Of a stretch of 64,000 nt of DNA, positions 25,174-33,842 are shown in pieces. Position 1 is the first letter of the stretch, and every line of letters starts with the position of its first letter. The stretch is from Paenibacillus sp. BJ-4 (GTDB lineage Bacteria; Bacillota; Bacilli; Paenibacillales; Paenibacillaceae): positions 32,492-96,491 of the forward strand of contig NZ_JAIVEM010000141.1 in assembly GCF_020404765.1 (NCBI RefSeq), read 5' to 3'. A program made the position numbers and the translations under genes. The notes under the pieces are model-generated. The model saw nothing but the letters and a program-made list of their open reading frames with translations, was not told where the DNA came from and ran no database searches.

Positions 25174-26202
25174 TTGTTGAAAATCGGCGGTATTGAAATG
25201 AAAAACCAAGTCGTCCTGGCTCCGATGGCAGGCGTGTGTAATCCTGCTTTTCGCCTGATCGCCAAGGAATTTGGCACAGGTCTGGTCTGTGCGGAAATGG
25301 TTAGTGATAAGGCGATTATTCACGGAAATAAACGTACGCGCGAAATGCTGTTTGTGGATGAGCGCGAGAAGCCGCTTAGCCTGCAAATTTTCGGGGGAGA
25401 CCGTGAATCCCTGGTGGAGGCAGCGAAGGTCGTAGATCAGGAGACGAACGCGGATATTATTGACATTAATATGGGCTGCCCGGTTCCCAAGGTGACCAAA
25501 TGTGATGCAGGTGCTCGTTGGCTGCTGGACCCCAATAAGATCTATGAAATGGTATCTGCTGTTGTGGAGTCTGTGAGTAAGCCAGTTACGGTGAAAATGC
25601 GTATCGGCTGGGATAGCGAGCATATTTATGCCGTAGAGAATGCCCGCGCCGTAGAACGTGCCGGAGGTCAGGCTGTGAGCGTGCATGGCCGCACACGGGA
25701 GCAGCTGTATACGGGGCACGCGAACTGGGATATCATAAAAGAGGTTAAAGAAGCGGTCTCCATTCCTGTAATTGGTAATGGTGATGTGGCAACACCGGAA
25801 GATGCCCGCCGCATGCTGGATTTGACCAATTGTGATGGTGTTATGATCGGACGCGGCGCTCTGGGTAACCCGTGGATGCTGTATCGTACGATTGAATATT
25901 TGCAAACGGGTGAGCTTTTGCCTGATCCTTCACCGGAAGAAAAAATCCGTATTGCCATTCTGCACATGGATCGTCTGGTGGCACTGAAAGGCGAAGCAGT
26001 GGCTGTCCGCGAAATGCGCAAGCATCTGGCTTGGTATCTTAAAGGGCTAAAAGGCTCTGCGCGCATTAAGGACGTCATTATGGAAGAAACCAAACGTGAT
26101 GATATGGTGCGTATTTTGGATCAATTTGTATCTCAATTGCACATGGTAGAAAACGATGAGCCTTCTGCAAGCGCTGCTTCTCCTGCCGCTGTTGCGCAAT
26201 AA
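25174..26202 (+). CDS. dusB: tRNA-dihydrouridine synthase
   Basis: A 342-residue FMN enzyme reducing uridines in tRNA. It shows VLAPMAGVCNPAFR, QIFGGDR and the active-site Cys in NMGCPVPKV (about C102). KMRIGW, VHGRTREQ, GNGDV and MIGRGALGNPW line the FMN barrel. The TTG at 25174 lies nine bases after AAGGAG; a TTG follows directly and could serve instead. Last gene of the folate operon as in B. subtilis (yacF). Confidence 0.93.
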   Translation: MLKIGGIEMKNQVVLAPMAGVCNPAFRLIAKEFGTGLVCAEMVSDKAIIHGNKRTREMLFVDEREKPLSLQIFGGDRESLVEAAKVVDQETNADIIDINMGCPVPKVTKCDAGARWLLDPNKIYEMVSAVVESVSKPVTVKMRIGWDSEHIYAVENARAVERAGGQAVSVHGRTREQLYTGHANWDIIKEVKEAVSIPVIGNGDVATPEDARRMLDLTNCDGVMIGRGALGNPWMLYRTIEYLQTGELLPDPSPEEKIRIAILHMDRLVALKGEAVAVREMRKHLAWYLKGLKGSARIKDVIMEETKRDDMVRILDQFVSQLHMVENDEPSASAASPAAVAQ

Positions 26203-26229
26203 TGAAGCCGTTTCTGTCTTCGTGTGCGA

Positions 26230-26258
26230 TTGACTTTTCCAAGTGCTTGCCCTATAAT
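26230..26258 (+). promoter_or_regulatory. Sigma-A promoter for greA
   Basis: TTGACT (26230-26235), 17-bp spacer, perfect TATAAT (26253-26258); leader of about 150 nt before greA. Confidence 0.85.
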
Positions 26259-26360
26259 CGTTCAGTATAAAATCTTGATGTATGCTACAAATTGTGTGCA
26301 GCTCTTAAGACAACAGCAGGAAATGTTCTCATTCCCTCAGAGTGGCATATGATGTTTTGA

Positions 26361-26385
26361 AAGCGTGCATTCCGATGCACTTTTA
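26361..26385 (+). terminator. Terminator-like hairpin in greA leader (possible attenuator)
   Basis: GTGCAT-TCCG-ATGCAC followed by TTTT, about 35 bases before the greA start and downstream of its promoter. The stem is only 6 bp, so leaky termination at most. Confidence 0.4.
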
Positions 26386-26416
26386 AACTTTTCCCATGAC
26401 AGGAGAATCGGTTAAG

Positions 26417-26893
26417 ATGAGCGATAAAGAAGTCATTCTGACACAGGAAGGCCTTAGAAAGCTCGAAGATGAGCTTGAGAACTTAAAGTCTGTCAAACGC
26501 CGTGAAGTGGCGGAACGGATTAAGGTAGCCATCGGATACGGGGATATCAGTGAAAACTCCGAGTATGAGGATGCAAAGAACGAGCAGGCTTTTATTGAAG
26601 GCCGCATCATTACGCTAGAAAAAATGCTACGCAATGCCCGCATTATCAATAGTGATGAAATTGACACCGATGTTGTGGGAGTAGGCGCAACCGTGACCGT
26701 GGAAGATTTGGAATTCGGAGATATAACAGAATATGCGATCGTCGGTTCCGCTGAATCGGATCCGCTTCAGAACAAAATTTCCAATGAAAGTCCGGTTGGC
26801 AAGGCAATCCTTGGTAAGAAAAAGGGAACTGTTGTGGATGTCACTGTTCCAGCAGGAGTTATTCAATATAAAATCGTAGATATCAAGAAATAA
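26417..26893 (+). CDS. greA: Transcription elongation factor GreA
   Basis: A 158-residue factor that stimulates transcript cleavage by backtracked RNA polymerase. It has an N-terminal antiparallel coiled coil with the acidic tip GYGDISENSEYEDAKNEQ, and a C-terminal FKBP-like domain with GVGATVTVEDL and ESPVGKAILGKKKGT. AGGAGA at 26401-26406 sets ATG 26417 and the normal GreA length; the upstream in-frame ATG at 26396 is rejected. It sits between dusB and lysS, where B. subtilis has no gene. Confidence 0.96.
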   Translation: MSDKEVILTQEGLRKLEDELENLKSVKRREVAERIKVAIGYGDISENSEYEDAKNEQAFIEGRIITLEKMLRNARIINSDEIDTDVVGVGATVTVEDLEFGDITEYAIVGSAESDPLQNKISNESPVGKAILGKKKGTVVDVTVPAGVIQYKIVDIKK

Positions 26894-26917
26894 GAAACGA
26901 ACCTTGGAATTAAATTC

Positions 26918-26944
26918 AAAAGCTTCCACAAGGAAGCTTTTTTT
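26918..26944 (+). terminator. Rho-independent terminator after greA
   Basis: AAAGCTTCC-ACAA-GGAAGCTTT followed by T4. Confidence 0.85.
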
Positions 26945-27003
26945 CTCTACACCCGGATGGACCCCGGCCCGTCTACTCATAATGAAGGAGCTGATTTAGC
27001 ACC

Positions 27004-28524
27004 ATGTCGGATGAAACTATTAATCAGGAATCACAGGAAAATCGCGAGGAATTAAGTGAATTGTTGCAAATTCGCCGCGCCAAATTGGACGAGCTTCGCT
27101 CATTGGGCATTGATCCCTTTGGACGTAAATACATACGCACGGCTGAAGCGGGCGCACTGCTAAGCAAGTATGACAGCCTGACCAAGGAAGAACTGGAAGA
27201 AAAGAATCTTGAAGTTAGCATCGCAGGCCGCATCATGGCTAAACGGGTGATGGGTAAAGCCAGTTTTGCTCATATACAGGATCTTAGCGGACGTATTCAA
27301 ATTTATGTTCGTCAAGACAGTGTTCCGGAAGAACAGTATAAAGCATTCAGTATTTTGGATCTGGGCGATATTGTCGGTATTAAGGGTGTACTGTTTAAGA
27401 CCAAAACGGGAGAAACTACAATTAAGGCTCAGGATATTGTGGTTTTGTCCAAATCCCTGTACCCATTACCGGAGAAATATCATGGTCTGAAGGATGTTGA
27501 ATTGCGTTACCGTCAGCGTTATGTTGATCTGGTTATGAACCCGGAAGTACAAAAAACGTTCATTACACGTTCCCGTATTATTCAATCCATGCGTCGTTAT
27601 TTGGACTCCCTCGGCTATTTGGAAGTTGAGACTCCAACGTTACATTCCATTGCCGGCGGGGCGGCAGCCAAGCCGTTTATTACACACCATAATGCGTTGG
27701 ACATGCAGCTTTATATGCGTATTGCCATTGAACTTCATCTGAAACGACTGATTGTCGGCGGAATGGAGAAAGTATACGAGATCGGACGCGTTTACCGTAA
27801 TGAAGGTGTTTCAACACGCCACAATCCCGAGTTTACAATGATTGAGCTGTATGAAGCGTATGCTGACTACCAGGATATCATGCAATTAACGGAAAATATG
27901 GTTGCTCATATTGCGCAGGAAGTGCTTGGCACACAACACATTCAATATCAAGGTCATGAAGTAGATCTGACACCACAATGGCGCAGAGTGTCGATGGTGG
28001 ATGCTGTTAAAGAAGTAACAGGCGTGGATTTTGGAGCACACCTGAGTAATGAAGAAGCTCATCGCCTTGCGAAGGAGCATAATGTAAAGGTAGAGCCACA
28101 TATGACCTTTGGCCATATCCTGAACGCTTTCTTTGAAGAATTCGTAGAAGAAACACTCATTCAGCCGACCTTTATTACAGGGCATCCGGTTGAAATCTCG
28201 CCGCTGGCGAAGAGAAATGAGCAAGATCCGCGCTTTACGGATCGTTTTGAGCTGTTCGTAGTAGCTCGTGAGCATGCGAATGCATTCACCGAGCTAAATG
28301 ATCCGATTGACCAGCGCCAGCGTTTTGAAGCACAATTGCTGGAACGTGAGCATGGCAATGACGAGGCTCATGAAATGGATGACGACTTTATCCGTGCATT
28401 GGAATACGGTATGCCGCCGACGGGCGGACTGGGTATCGGCATCGACCGGTTGGTTATGTTGCTGACAGATGCACCGTCCATTCGCGACGTGCTGCTTTTC
28501 CCGCATATGCGTAACCAACAGTAG
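27004..28524 (+). CDS. lysS: Lysyl-tRNA synthetase, class II
   Basis: A 506-residue class IIb synthetase. It has an N-terminal OB-fold anticodon domain (about 65-175, SIAGRIMAKRVMGKASFAHI), motif 2 in EIGRVYRNEGVSTRHNPEFT, and motif 3 GLGIGIDRLVML near the end. GAAGGAG precedes ATG 27004. No T-box leader is seen upstream. In B. subtilis an rRNA operon follows lysS directly; here 35 kb, including the fus cluster, lie between. Confidence 0.97.
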   Translation: MSDETINQESQENREELSELLQIRRAKLDELRSLGIDPFGRKYIRTAEAGALLSKYDSLTKEELEEKNLEVSIAGRIMAKRVMGKASFAHIQDLSGRIQIYVRQDSVPEEQYKAFSILDLGDIVGIKGVLFKTKTGETTIKAQDIVVLSKSLYPLPEKYHGLKDVELRYRQRYVDLVMNPEVQKTFITRSRIIQSMRRYLDSLGYLEVETPTLHSIAGGAAAKPFITHHNALDMQLYMRIAIELHLKRLIVGGMEKVYEIGRVYRNEGVSTRHNPEFTMIELYEAYADYQDIMQLTENMVAHIAQEVLGTQHIQYQGHEVDLTPQWRRVSMVDAVKEVTGVDFGAHLSNEEAHRLAKEHNVKVEPHMTFGHILNAFFEEFVEETLIQPTFITGHPVEISPLAKRNEQDPRFTDRFELFVVAREHANAFTELNDPIDQRQRFEAQLLEREHGNDEAHEMDDDFIRALEYGMPPTGGLGIGIDRLVMLLTDAPSIRDVLLFPHMRNQQ

Positions 28525-28546
28525 AATAACATAACATTATGGATAT

Positions 28547-28590
28547 AGAGGATCAGCCGGGCTTCCTTCCCGTGTCTTGTTCCTCTTTTT
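28547..28590 (+). terminator. Probable terminator after lysS
   Basis: AGAGGA ... TCCTCT outer stem with inner GGG/CCC pairing, followed by T5. Confidence 0.5.
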
Positions 28591-28619
28591 CATAAGAATG
28601 GATGGAGAGAATACTTCTA

Positions 28620-29957
28620 ATGAAACGCAGCGACAAGCTTGCCCGGTTCGCATCGCCTCCTTTTATATTGGTCATCGGATACTTGCTGATTATCGCATTG
28701 GGTACTTTGCTGCTGATGCTTCCTATTTCCAATCATAGTGGACATGTTCCGTATTGGATTGATTCGCTGTTTATGTCTGTTTCCGCTGCTTGTGTCACCG
28801 GATTGGTCGTGGTGGACGTGAATTCAACCTATACGATGTTTGGAGAAACGGTCATCATGGCGTTAATGCAGCTGGGAGGCCTCGGTTTTATGACCTTGGC
28901 GACCTTGTTTGCATTGTTGCTGGGGCGACGGTTGTCATTGAAGGATCGGCTTCTGCTGAAGGAAGCGATTAATGCCGATAGCATGGAAGGAATCGTACGC
29001 ATTATTCGCAAGGTGCTGATTTTCTCTTTTACCATTGAGGCTATAGCTGCCGTAGTCATGGCTTTGCGGTGGATGAGGGAGATGCCTGTTGGACAAGCGC
29101 TATACTATGGAATATTCCATTCGGTATCTCTTTTTAACAATGGGGGCTTCGACCTGTTTGGAAGCAGCTTTCAACAGTATGCCGGGGATTTTGTATTCAA
29201 TATCATTGCATCTGTGCTTGTCATTTCAGGGGGACTGGGCTTTCTTGTACTAAGCGACCTGTTCGATTTTCGCCGCACCCGGAGACTGAGTCTTCACTCC
29301 AAAATGGTGTTAAGTGTGTCGGGTGGGCTTATTGTAATCGGGGCGTTGGTTATATTCATTTTTGAGTTTACCAATGCTCGTACCCTGGGCTCGCTGAATT
29401 GGGAGGGCAAAATGTACGCTTCTGTCTTTCAATCCGTATCTACACGCTCCTCTGGAACAAGCACAGTAGATATCAGCGGGTTGAGACAGGCCAGTCAGTT
29501 CTTTATCATGCTGCTGATGATTATCGGAGCTTCACCGGGCTCCACCGGGGGTGGAATCAAAACAACCACATTTCTACTGATGATTGGAGCATTGTTGGCT
29601 GTCATGCGAGGTCAGAAGGAAATCGTGTTCTTCCGCCATAGAGTTCCCAACGACATCATGATGCGAGCGTTGACCATTATTATACTGGCGCTTTTTATAT
29701 TCTCAATTGTGGTTATGCTGCTCTTAATGACAGAGGATGCACCCTTTCTCTCCCTTGCATTTGAGGCGGCTTCCGCAATCGGAACGGTAGGCCTGTCTGT
29801 AGGAGTAACGCCTGGACTGTCTGACGCAGGCAAGCTGATCATTTGTGTGACCATGTTCATTGGTAGAATTGGCCCTCTTACGATTGCCTATGCTCTTCGT
29901 CCACGCTCGACCAAGACGTTGTACCGTCGTCCCGAAGGGCATATCGTAATTGGATAG
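28620..29957 (+). CDS. ktrB: TrkH/KtrB-type potassium uptake transporter
   Basis: A 445-residue polytopic membrane protein of the Trk/Ktr/HKT superfamily, which has four M1-P-M2 repeats. Selectivity-filter-like turns are visible after each pore helix: AACVTGLVV, FNNGGFD, STRSSGTST and SAIGTVGLSVG. The conserved SPGSTGGGIKTTT region and a C-terminal GRIGPLTI are also present. The length equals that of typical KtrB. The ATG at 28620 has GGAGAG upstream; ATG 28602 would add six residues. The cytosolic NAD/ATP-binding partner KtrA is not adjacent. Confidence 0.9.
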   Translation: MKRSDKLARFASPPFILVIGYLLIIALGTLLLMLPISNHSGHVPYWIDSLFMSVSAACVTGLVVVDVNSTYTMFGETVIMALMQLGGLGFMTLATLFALLLGRRLSLKDRLLLKEAINADSMEGIVRIIRKVLIFSFTIEAIAAVVMALRWMREMPVGQALYYGIFHSVSLFNNGGFDLFGSSFQQYAGDFVFNIIASVLVISGGLGFLVLSDLFDFRRTRRLSLHSKMVLSVSGGLIVIGALVIFIFEFTNARTLGSLNWEGKMYASVFQSVSTRSSGTSTVDISGLRQASQFFIMLLMIIGASPGSTGGGIKTTTFLLMIGALLAVMRGQKEIVFFRHRVPNDIMMRALTIIILALFIFSIVVMLLLMTEDAPFLSLAFEAASAIGTVGLSVGVTPGLSDAGKLIICVTMFIGRIGPLTIAYALRPRSTKTLYRRPEGHIVIG

Positions 29958-29969
29958 CTCAAATAGTAT

Positions 29970-30013
29970 AAAAAGATGCACCCGTGCTAATTACACGGGT
30001 GCATCTTTTTTTT
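29970..30013. terminator. Strong terminator after ktrB
   Basis: AAAAAGATGCACCCGTG pairs with CACGGGTGCATCTTTTT around CTAATTA; A-run and T-run on both sides make it potentially bidirectional. Confidence 0.92.
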
Positions 30014-30144
30014 ATTTTACATCATCATCATGTAATGTGCAGCATATCATGAAAAGTATCCAATCTGGAAAAATGAGGAATCCCGGACTTGATAGGCACT
30101 ATTTTTTGCAGAAAAAAGGCTATTTGTTTCCTTTTATGTAATTA

Positions 30145-30175
30145 TTGACAAGACACTAGGAATATTATGTATAAT
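30145..30175 (+). promoter_or_regulatory. Possible sigma-A promoter for the membrane protein gene at 30252
   Basis: TTGACA (30145-30150) and TATAAT (30170-30175); both hexamers are perfect but the 19-bp spacer is long. Confidence 0.5.
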
Positions 30176-30251
30176 ATTGTATGATAGTGGGCGTGAAAGG
30201 GGGATAGCTGAGGGGGAATACCAACTTCTAATTTGAAAGGAATCATCTATT

Positions 30252-30779
30252 ATGTATTTATTCATTATTAGTGCTGAAGTTTTATTTTGGGTTTTTGTTG
30301 TTCTAGGGTTGATCGCAAGATATATGTTTGGCTTAAAGAAATTAGGCGGTCTTCTTTTACTGTGTACTCCTATTATTGATATCCTGTTACTGATTGCAGT
30401 GTTTATCACAGTAAGCAGCGGCATGGAGATTACGACCGCTACGGGTCTGGCGGCCTGCTATCTTGGTATTACAATAGCATTTGGTCATAGGTTAATTAAA
30501 TGGGCGGATGTGCGGTTCTCTCATTGGTTTGGCAAGGGGCCGAAGCCTGAACCCAAGTATGGCGCTGCTCATGCAAAAGAGGAACGGGTGGGGTGGTTGC
30601 TTCACTTGTTGGGCTGGGCCATCGGCAATGCTTTGTTACTCGCGATCATTGTGTATGTAGATGATCCACAGCGTACGGCTTCCTTGGAGGGCATTATGAG
30701 AACATGGGCGATCGTTCTGGCCATCGACTTTATTGTTTCCTTTAGCTATACCCTGGCTCCAAAGAAAAATAAGGCGTAG
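30252..30779 (+). CDS. Hypothetical integral membrane protein
   Basis: I do not recognise a characterised function. The 175-residue protein has about five hydrophobic segments (roughly residues 2-25, 33-57, 62-80, 112-130 and 142-165), a polar cytoplasmic-looking loop with WFGKGPKPEPKYG between the third and fourth, and a Lys-rich end. GAAAGGAATC lies upstream of ATG 30252. It stands alone between a terminator and a long gap before the fus genes, and does not look like part of either neighbour. Confidence 0.75.
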   Translation: MYLFIISAEVLFWVFVVLGLIARYMFGLKKLGGLLLLCTPIIDILLLIAVFITVSSGMEITTATGLAACYLGITIAFGHRLIKWADVRFSHWFGKGPKPEPKYGAAHAKEERVGWLLHLLGWAIGNALLLAIIVYVDDPQRTASLEGIMRTWAIVLAIDFIVSFSYTLAPKKNKA

Positions 30780-30832
30780 CCCCGGTAGTATAAGGCTTTC
30801 CATTCAGATGAAATAAGACCGGTCACTCAGGA

Positions 30833-31015
30833 TGTTCAAATCGGAAGGGTCGTTGATGGTAAAAATGAAGTTTTCACTTCCGGTAGTTCGATGAGTCCGT
30901 CGCTATTGTAGGAAAAATAACAAATATGATAATTTTATGTTGAACTCGCTTAAACAGTCACCTCATTTTTGCCTCTCTACCTCATTACTCGCATGGATTC
31001 CTTCCGATTTGAACA
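30833..31015. repeat. 183-bp segment bounded by a perfect 16-bp inverted repeat
   Basis: TGTTCAAATCGGAAGG (30833-30848) and CCTTCCGATTTGAACA (31000-31015) are exact reverse complements 151 bp apart. The interior is non-coding and includes a small GAAG/CTTC hairpin near 30871-30885. The ends read TG...CA, but no clear target duplication flanks them, so a MITE-like origin is only a possibility; a long-range RNA stem is the alternative. Confidence 0.6.
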
Positions 31016-31535
31016 CAGACCAACCAGAAGAAGTACAGCTCTCGTAAGCTGACAGACAGCATGCATTGTGTTCTCCGGACCTTTTAAAGACGGAGCATGT
31101 TAAAACGACTTTATTGGTCTAGGGTTGGATTTCTTATTCAGTATGAAATTTTATGGTTTCACTATAGTTATTTTTTAGCTTTTGGAGCGATGCTGCGCCA
31201 TTAACGGCAGTAGTTTTGCGGTCAATTTTACGTGAATGATAAGACCCAGCTCATTGGTGTTGCTGGGTATGGCAGGACAAGCCATCGTATGAAGCGCGCT
31301 TAAATTCCCGAAGGAATGGGACCTGTGATTCCTGCCGAATTCATCCGCGGAATAGTGTCCTGTCAATCATCATGAAAGTTTCAATGAAATCTTGTATTTG
31401 CCTAAAACGTCGCTTGTTTAACTTTGGCAACTGACATGATAATATTCCAGGAAACATTACATATGTCTATATGTGTAGGCATACTAAAAAAGTTGTTTTT
31501 TTGTTTGAAAATGTAAAATAAGAAAGGTGGTTTCT
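31016..31535. other. Remaining intergenic region upstream of fusG, no gene seen
   Basis: With the inverted-repeat segment, this completes a 756-base gap without a supportable gene. A CCCAGC/GCTGGG hairpin lies at about 31246-31268 without a U-run. The last 130 bases are AT-rich and probably hold the cluster promoter and regulator sites. I saw no FapR-type operator despite the FabI-like first gene. Confidence 0.5.
31414..31443 (+). promoter_or_regulatory. Candidate promoter of the fus cluster
   Basis: TTGTTT (31414-31419), 18-bp spacer, GATAAT (31438-31443), about 93 bases before fusG. Weak -35; the AT-rich surroundings (CATATGTCTATATG at 31460) would suit AbrB-type control, which is reported for fusaricidin genes, but no site is defined here. 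Confidence 0.3.
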
Positions 31536-32306
31536 GTGGCAGCACTGCTGAGCGGTAAAAACATTTTGATTATGGGCGTGGCTAACAACAGGAGTATTGC
31601 CTGGGGGACAGCCCAATCTTTAGCTGCTGAGGGAGCAAAGCTCATTTTTACTTACGAAAATGAGAGGGTTGCAGATCGGGTGCTAAAGCTCGTTGAAACA
31701 ATCCCGGGGTCCGTTGTCTGTCCTTGTAATGTACAAAACGATGAAGAATTGGATGCACTGACGGATTTTCTAAAGGAGAAAGTAGGCGTCCTGCATGGTT
31801 ATTTTCACAGTGTTGCCTATGCGAAGGCTGAGGATTTGGATGGCCTGTTCGTCGACACTTCTCGCGAGGGATTCGCCATTGCTCAAGAAATCAGTGCCTA
31901 CTCTCTGGCTGCTGTTTCCCGACGGGTTTACCCGCTGATGACGGAGGGTGGAAGTATCGTCACCATGACGTATATTGGTGCAGAACGAGCGATCAAGAAT
32001 TACAACGTTATGGGTGTGGCGAAGGCTTCACTGGAAGCTAGCATGCGCTATCTGTCGAACGATCTGGGTACTTATGGTATTCGTGTTAATGCGATTTCAG
32101 CTGGTCCCATACGGACTTTGGCCGCTTATGGCATTAAGGATTTTAGCACGATGCTAAAGCATATTGAAGAGACGACGCCCCTACGCAAGACAGTTGATAC
32201 GTCCGAAGTCGGAGATACCGCGTTATTCCTATTTTCCCATTTATCGAGAGGCATTACGGGAGAAGTTATCCATGTTGATGCAGGATACCACATTACAGGG
32301 ATGTAA
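31536..32306 (+). CDS. fusG: Enoyl-ACP reductase, FabI-like (fus cluster)
   Basis: A 256-residue short-chain dehydrogenase of the FabI class. It has the nucleotide-binding G-V-A-N-N-R-S-I-A loop at residues 14-22 and the FabI active site Tyr-x9-Tyr-x6-Lys in TYIGAERAIKNYNVMGVAK. C-terminal HVDAGYHITGM is typical. It reduces enoyl-ACP with NAD(P)H in the last step of each fatty-acid cycle. In this cluster it probably serves synthesis of the guanidino-hydroxy fatty acyl chain; a spare FabI giving drug tolerance is the alternative. GTG 31536 follows AAAGGTGG. The symbol is assigned by position in the described fusaricidin cluster order. Confidence 0.85.
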   Translation: MAALLSGKNILIMGVANNRSIAWGTAQSLAAEGAKLIFTYENERVADRVLKLVETIPGSVVCPCNVQNDEELDALTDFLKEKVGVLHGYFHSVAYAKAEDLDGLFVDTSREGFAIAQEISAYSLAAVSRRVYPLMTEGGSIVTMTYIGAERAIKNYNVMGVAKASLEASMRYLSNDLGTYGIRVNAISAGPIRTLAAYGIKDFSTMLKHIEETTPLRKTVDTSEVGDTALFLFSHLSRGITGEVIHVDAGYHITGM

Positions 32307-32318
32307 GGAGGGAACGCT

Positions 32319-33779
32319 GTGCTTGTTACGCATACGGACTGCCGTATTATCTCACCTGAAGGGATTATGACAAGGGAGCGACTGGAGCGGGACGTCGCGA
32401 TCTTTTCCCGTATGTTGGCTCTTCGAGGAATTTCTGAAGAAGGCAGAGTGATACTAAAAGCGGTCAATTCTTATTATTTTATTGTGTCTCTGTTCTCCCT
32501 GTGCAACATTGCTGTTTCGGTGACTGTAGTGGACGAGCAGACCGTACATGATGAAATAGCTCAAATTTACGACGAAGCAGATGCCTGCTGTATCCTGACC
32601 GATTGCGACCCAGGACTTTCTCATGCTTCTGTTATTCTAATTCAAGATCTAATCCAAGAAGAAGCAGTGCACCCACATTGGGTTGGAGAGCCGGAAATCC
32701 ATGGCATCGACTTTAACAAGTGGTGCGAGCGATCAGATGCCCTCATTCTGTATTCTTCAGGTACGACGGGTAAACCCAAGGGAATCGTGAAAGCTGGATC
32801 AGCTTTCATGGACAATATCAGGCATTCCATACACGCCATGAACTACCTACCGTCTGACCATATGCTCCCCGTTGTACCGTTTTCTCACTTCTATGGTATT
32901 TCACTTATTTTCTCCTGGTGGTTAACCTCATGTTCTCTCATCATCTGCAATCCTAAAAACCTCTGGAGCGTCATTGCAAGTATTACGAAAGACCGGGCGA
33001 CGGTCGTAGACGCTAACCCCTCGGCTTTTTACACCTTGTTGCGTATGTTAAACCGAAAACCCGAACAACTGGAAATGATCAAGGAATCTCCGGTGCGCAT
33101 GTGGTGCGTAGGCGGTTCCCCACTTACCCAAGACCTCGAAGAGAAATTTAACAACATATTTGGACAGCCCCTTCTGAATGGTTACGGCCTTTCTGAATTG
33201 GGCAACGTTACGCTGGGGACGCTGGAGTGTCCGCAAGGCTGTGGCAAACCGTTGCCTGGTGTGGACCTGAAAATACTTGATGCTGCTGGTAGCCAGCAGG
33301 CGGATGGTATCGTAGGCGAAGTGTGGATACGCAGTGCCGGATGCATGGAAGGTTACCTGAATCGTCCAGACCTGACGCAGTCCGTTCTACAGGACGGCTG
33401 GTTCAAGACGGGGGATCTGGGCTATCTGGATGACGAAATGTTGTATGTCATTGGCCGCAGCGGTAAGACGGTCAACCGGATGGGCTATATGGTATCTCCG
33501 GTCTATATCGAGGATCGGATTGGTTCGTTGGGTTACCGATCTTGCGTGATCACCTTGGAGGACGAGGCTAAAGGGACCTTGCTGGTTGCATTTATCGAAA
33601 GCGAATCCTCACAGGCCTTGTCTGTACTCCGCAAAGAAATGAATCGGGTACTTCCTTCATACATGTTTCCCGATCTTTTGCTTCCACTCGCCCATTTTCC
33701 TTTAAATCGCAATGGGAAAGTAGATCGGCTGGAAATGGAGCGCATTGCCCTGGAGAAAGCTGCTTCACGCAAAGTGTAA
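32319..33779 (+). CDS. fusF: Acyl-CoA/acyl-AMP ligase (fus cluster)
   Basis: A 486-residue ANL-superfamily adenylating enzyme, a little shorter than usual. It has the P-loop YSSGTTGKPKG, NGYGLSELGN, WFKTGDLGYLDDE and the C-terminal catalytic Lys in NRNGKVDR. It should activate a fatty acid as acyl-AMP and pass it to CoA or a carrier protein, supplying the acyl group that the first condensation domain of FusA joins to Thr. GTG at 32319 has AAGGAGGG upstream, overlapping the fusG stop. Substrate cannot be read from sequence. Confidence 0.85.
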   Translation: MLVTHTDCRIISPEGIMTRERLERDVAIFSRMLALRGISEEGRVILKAVNSYYFIVSLFSLCNIAVSVTVVDEQTVHDEIAQIYDEADACCILTDCDPGLSHASVILIQDLIQEEAVHPHWVGEPEIHGIDFNKWCERSDALILYSSGTTGKPKGIVKAGSAFMDNIRHSIHAMNYLPSDHMLPVVPFSHFYGISLIFSWWLTSCSLIICNPKNLWSVIASITKDRATVVDANPSAFYTLLRMLNRKPEQLEMIKESPVRMWCVGGSPLTQDLEEKFNNIFGQPLLNGYGLSELGNVTLGTLECPQGCGKPLPGVDLKILDAAGSQQADGIVGEVWIRSAGCMEGYLNRPDLTQSVLQDGWFKTGDLGYLDDEMLYVIGRSGKTVNRMGYMVSPVYIEDRIGSLGYRSCVITLEDEAKGTLLVAFIESESSQALSVLRKEMNRVLPSYMFPDLLLPLAHFPLNRNGKVDRLEMERIALEKAASRKV

Positions 33780-33842
33780 GTGTTGAGGAAACTGAGGCCG
33801 AAATATTACCAAAAATCGCATAAAAGAAAAGGAGAGTGCACC

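Noticed and set aside
25081..25905. 274-residue open frame on the minus strand opposite dusB
   Set aside because: dusB has intact family motifs on the plus strand; the antisense frame has no recognisable features.
26945..27003. T-box leader before lysS
   Set aside because: The gap is only about 60 bases after the greA terminator, too short for a T-box.
31175..31366. Minus-strand 63-residue frame upstream of fusG, considered as a transposase remnant
   Set aside because: No DDE-type or other transposase residues and no ribosome site; kept as non-coding.
31380..31535. FapR operator before the FabI-like gene
   Set aside because: No TTAGTACCTGGTACTAA-like palindrome is present, so the gene is not part of the housekeeping fatty-acid regulon by this evidence.
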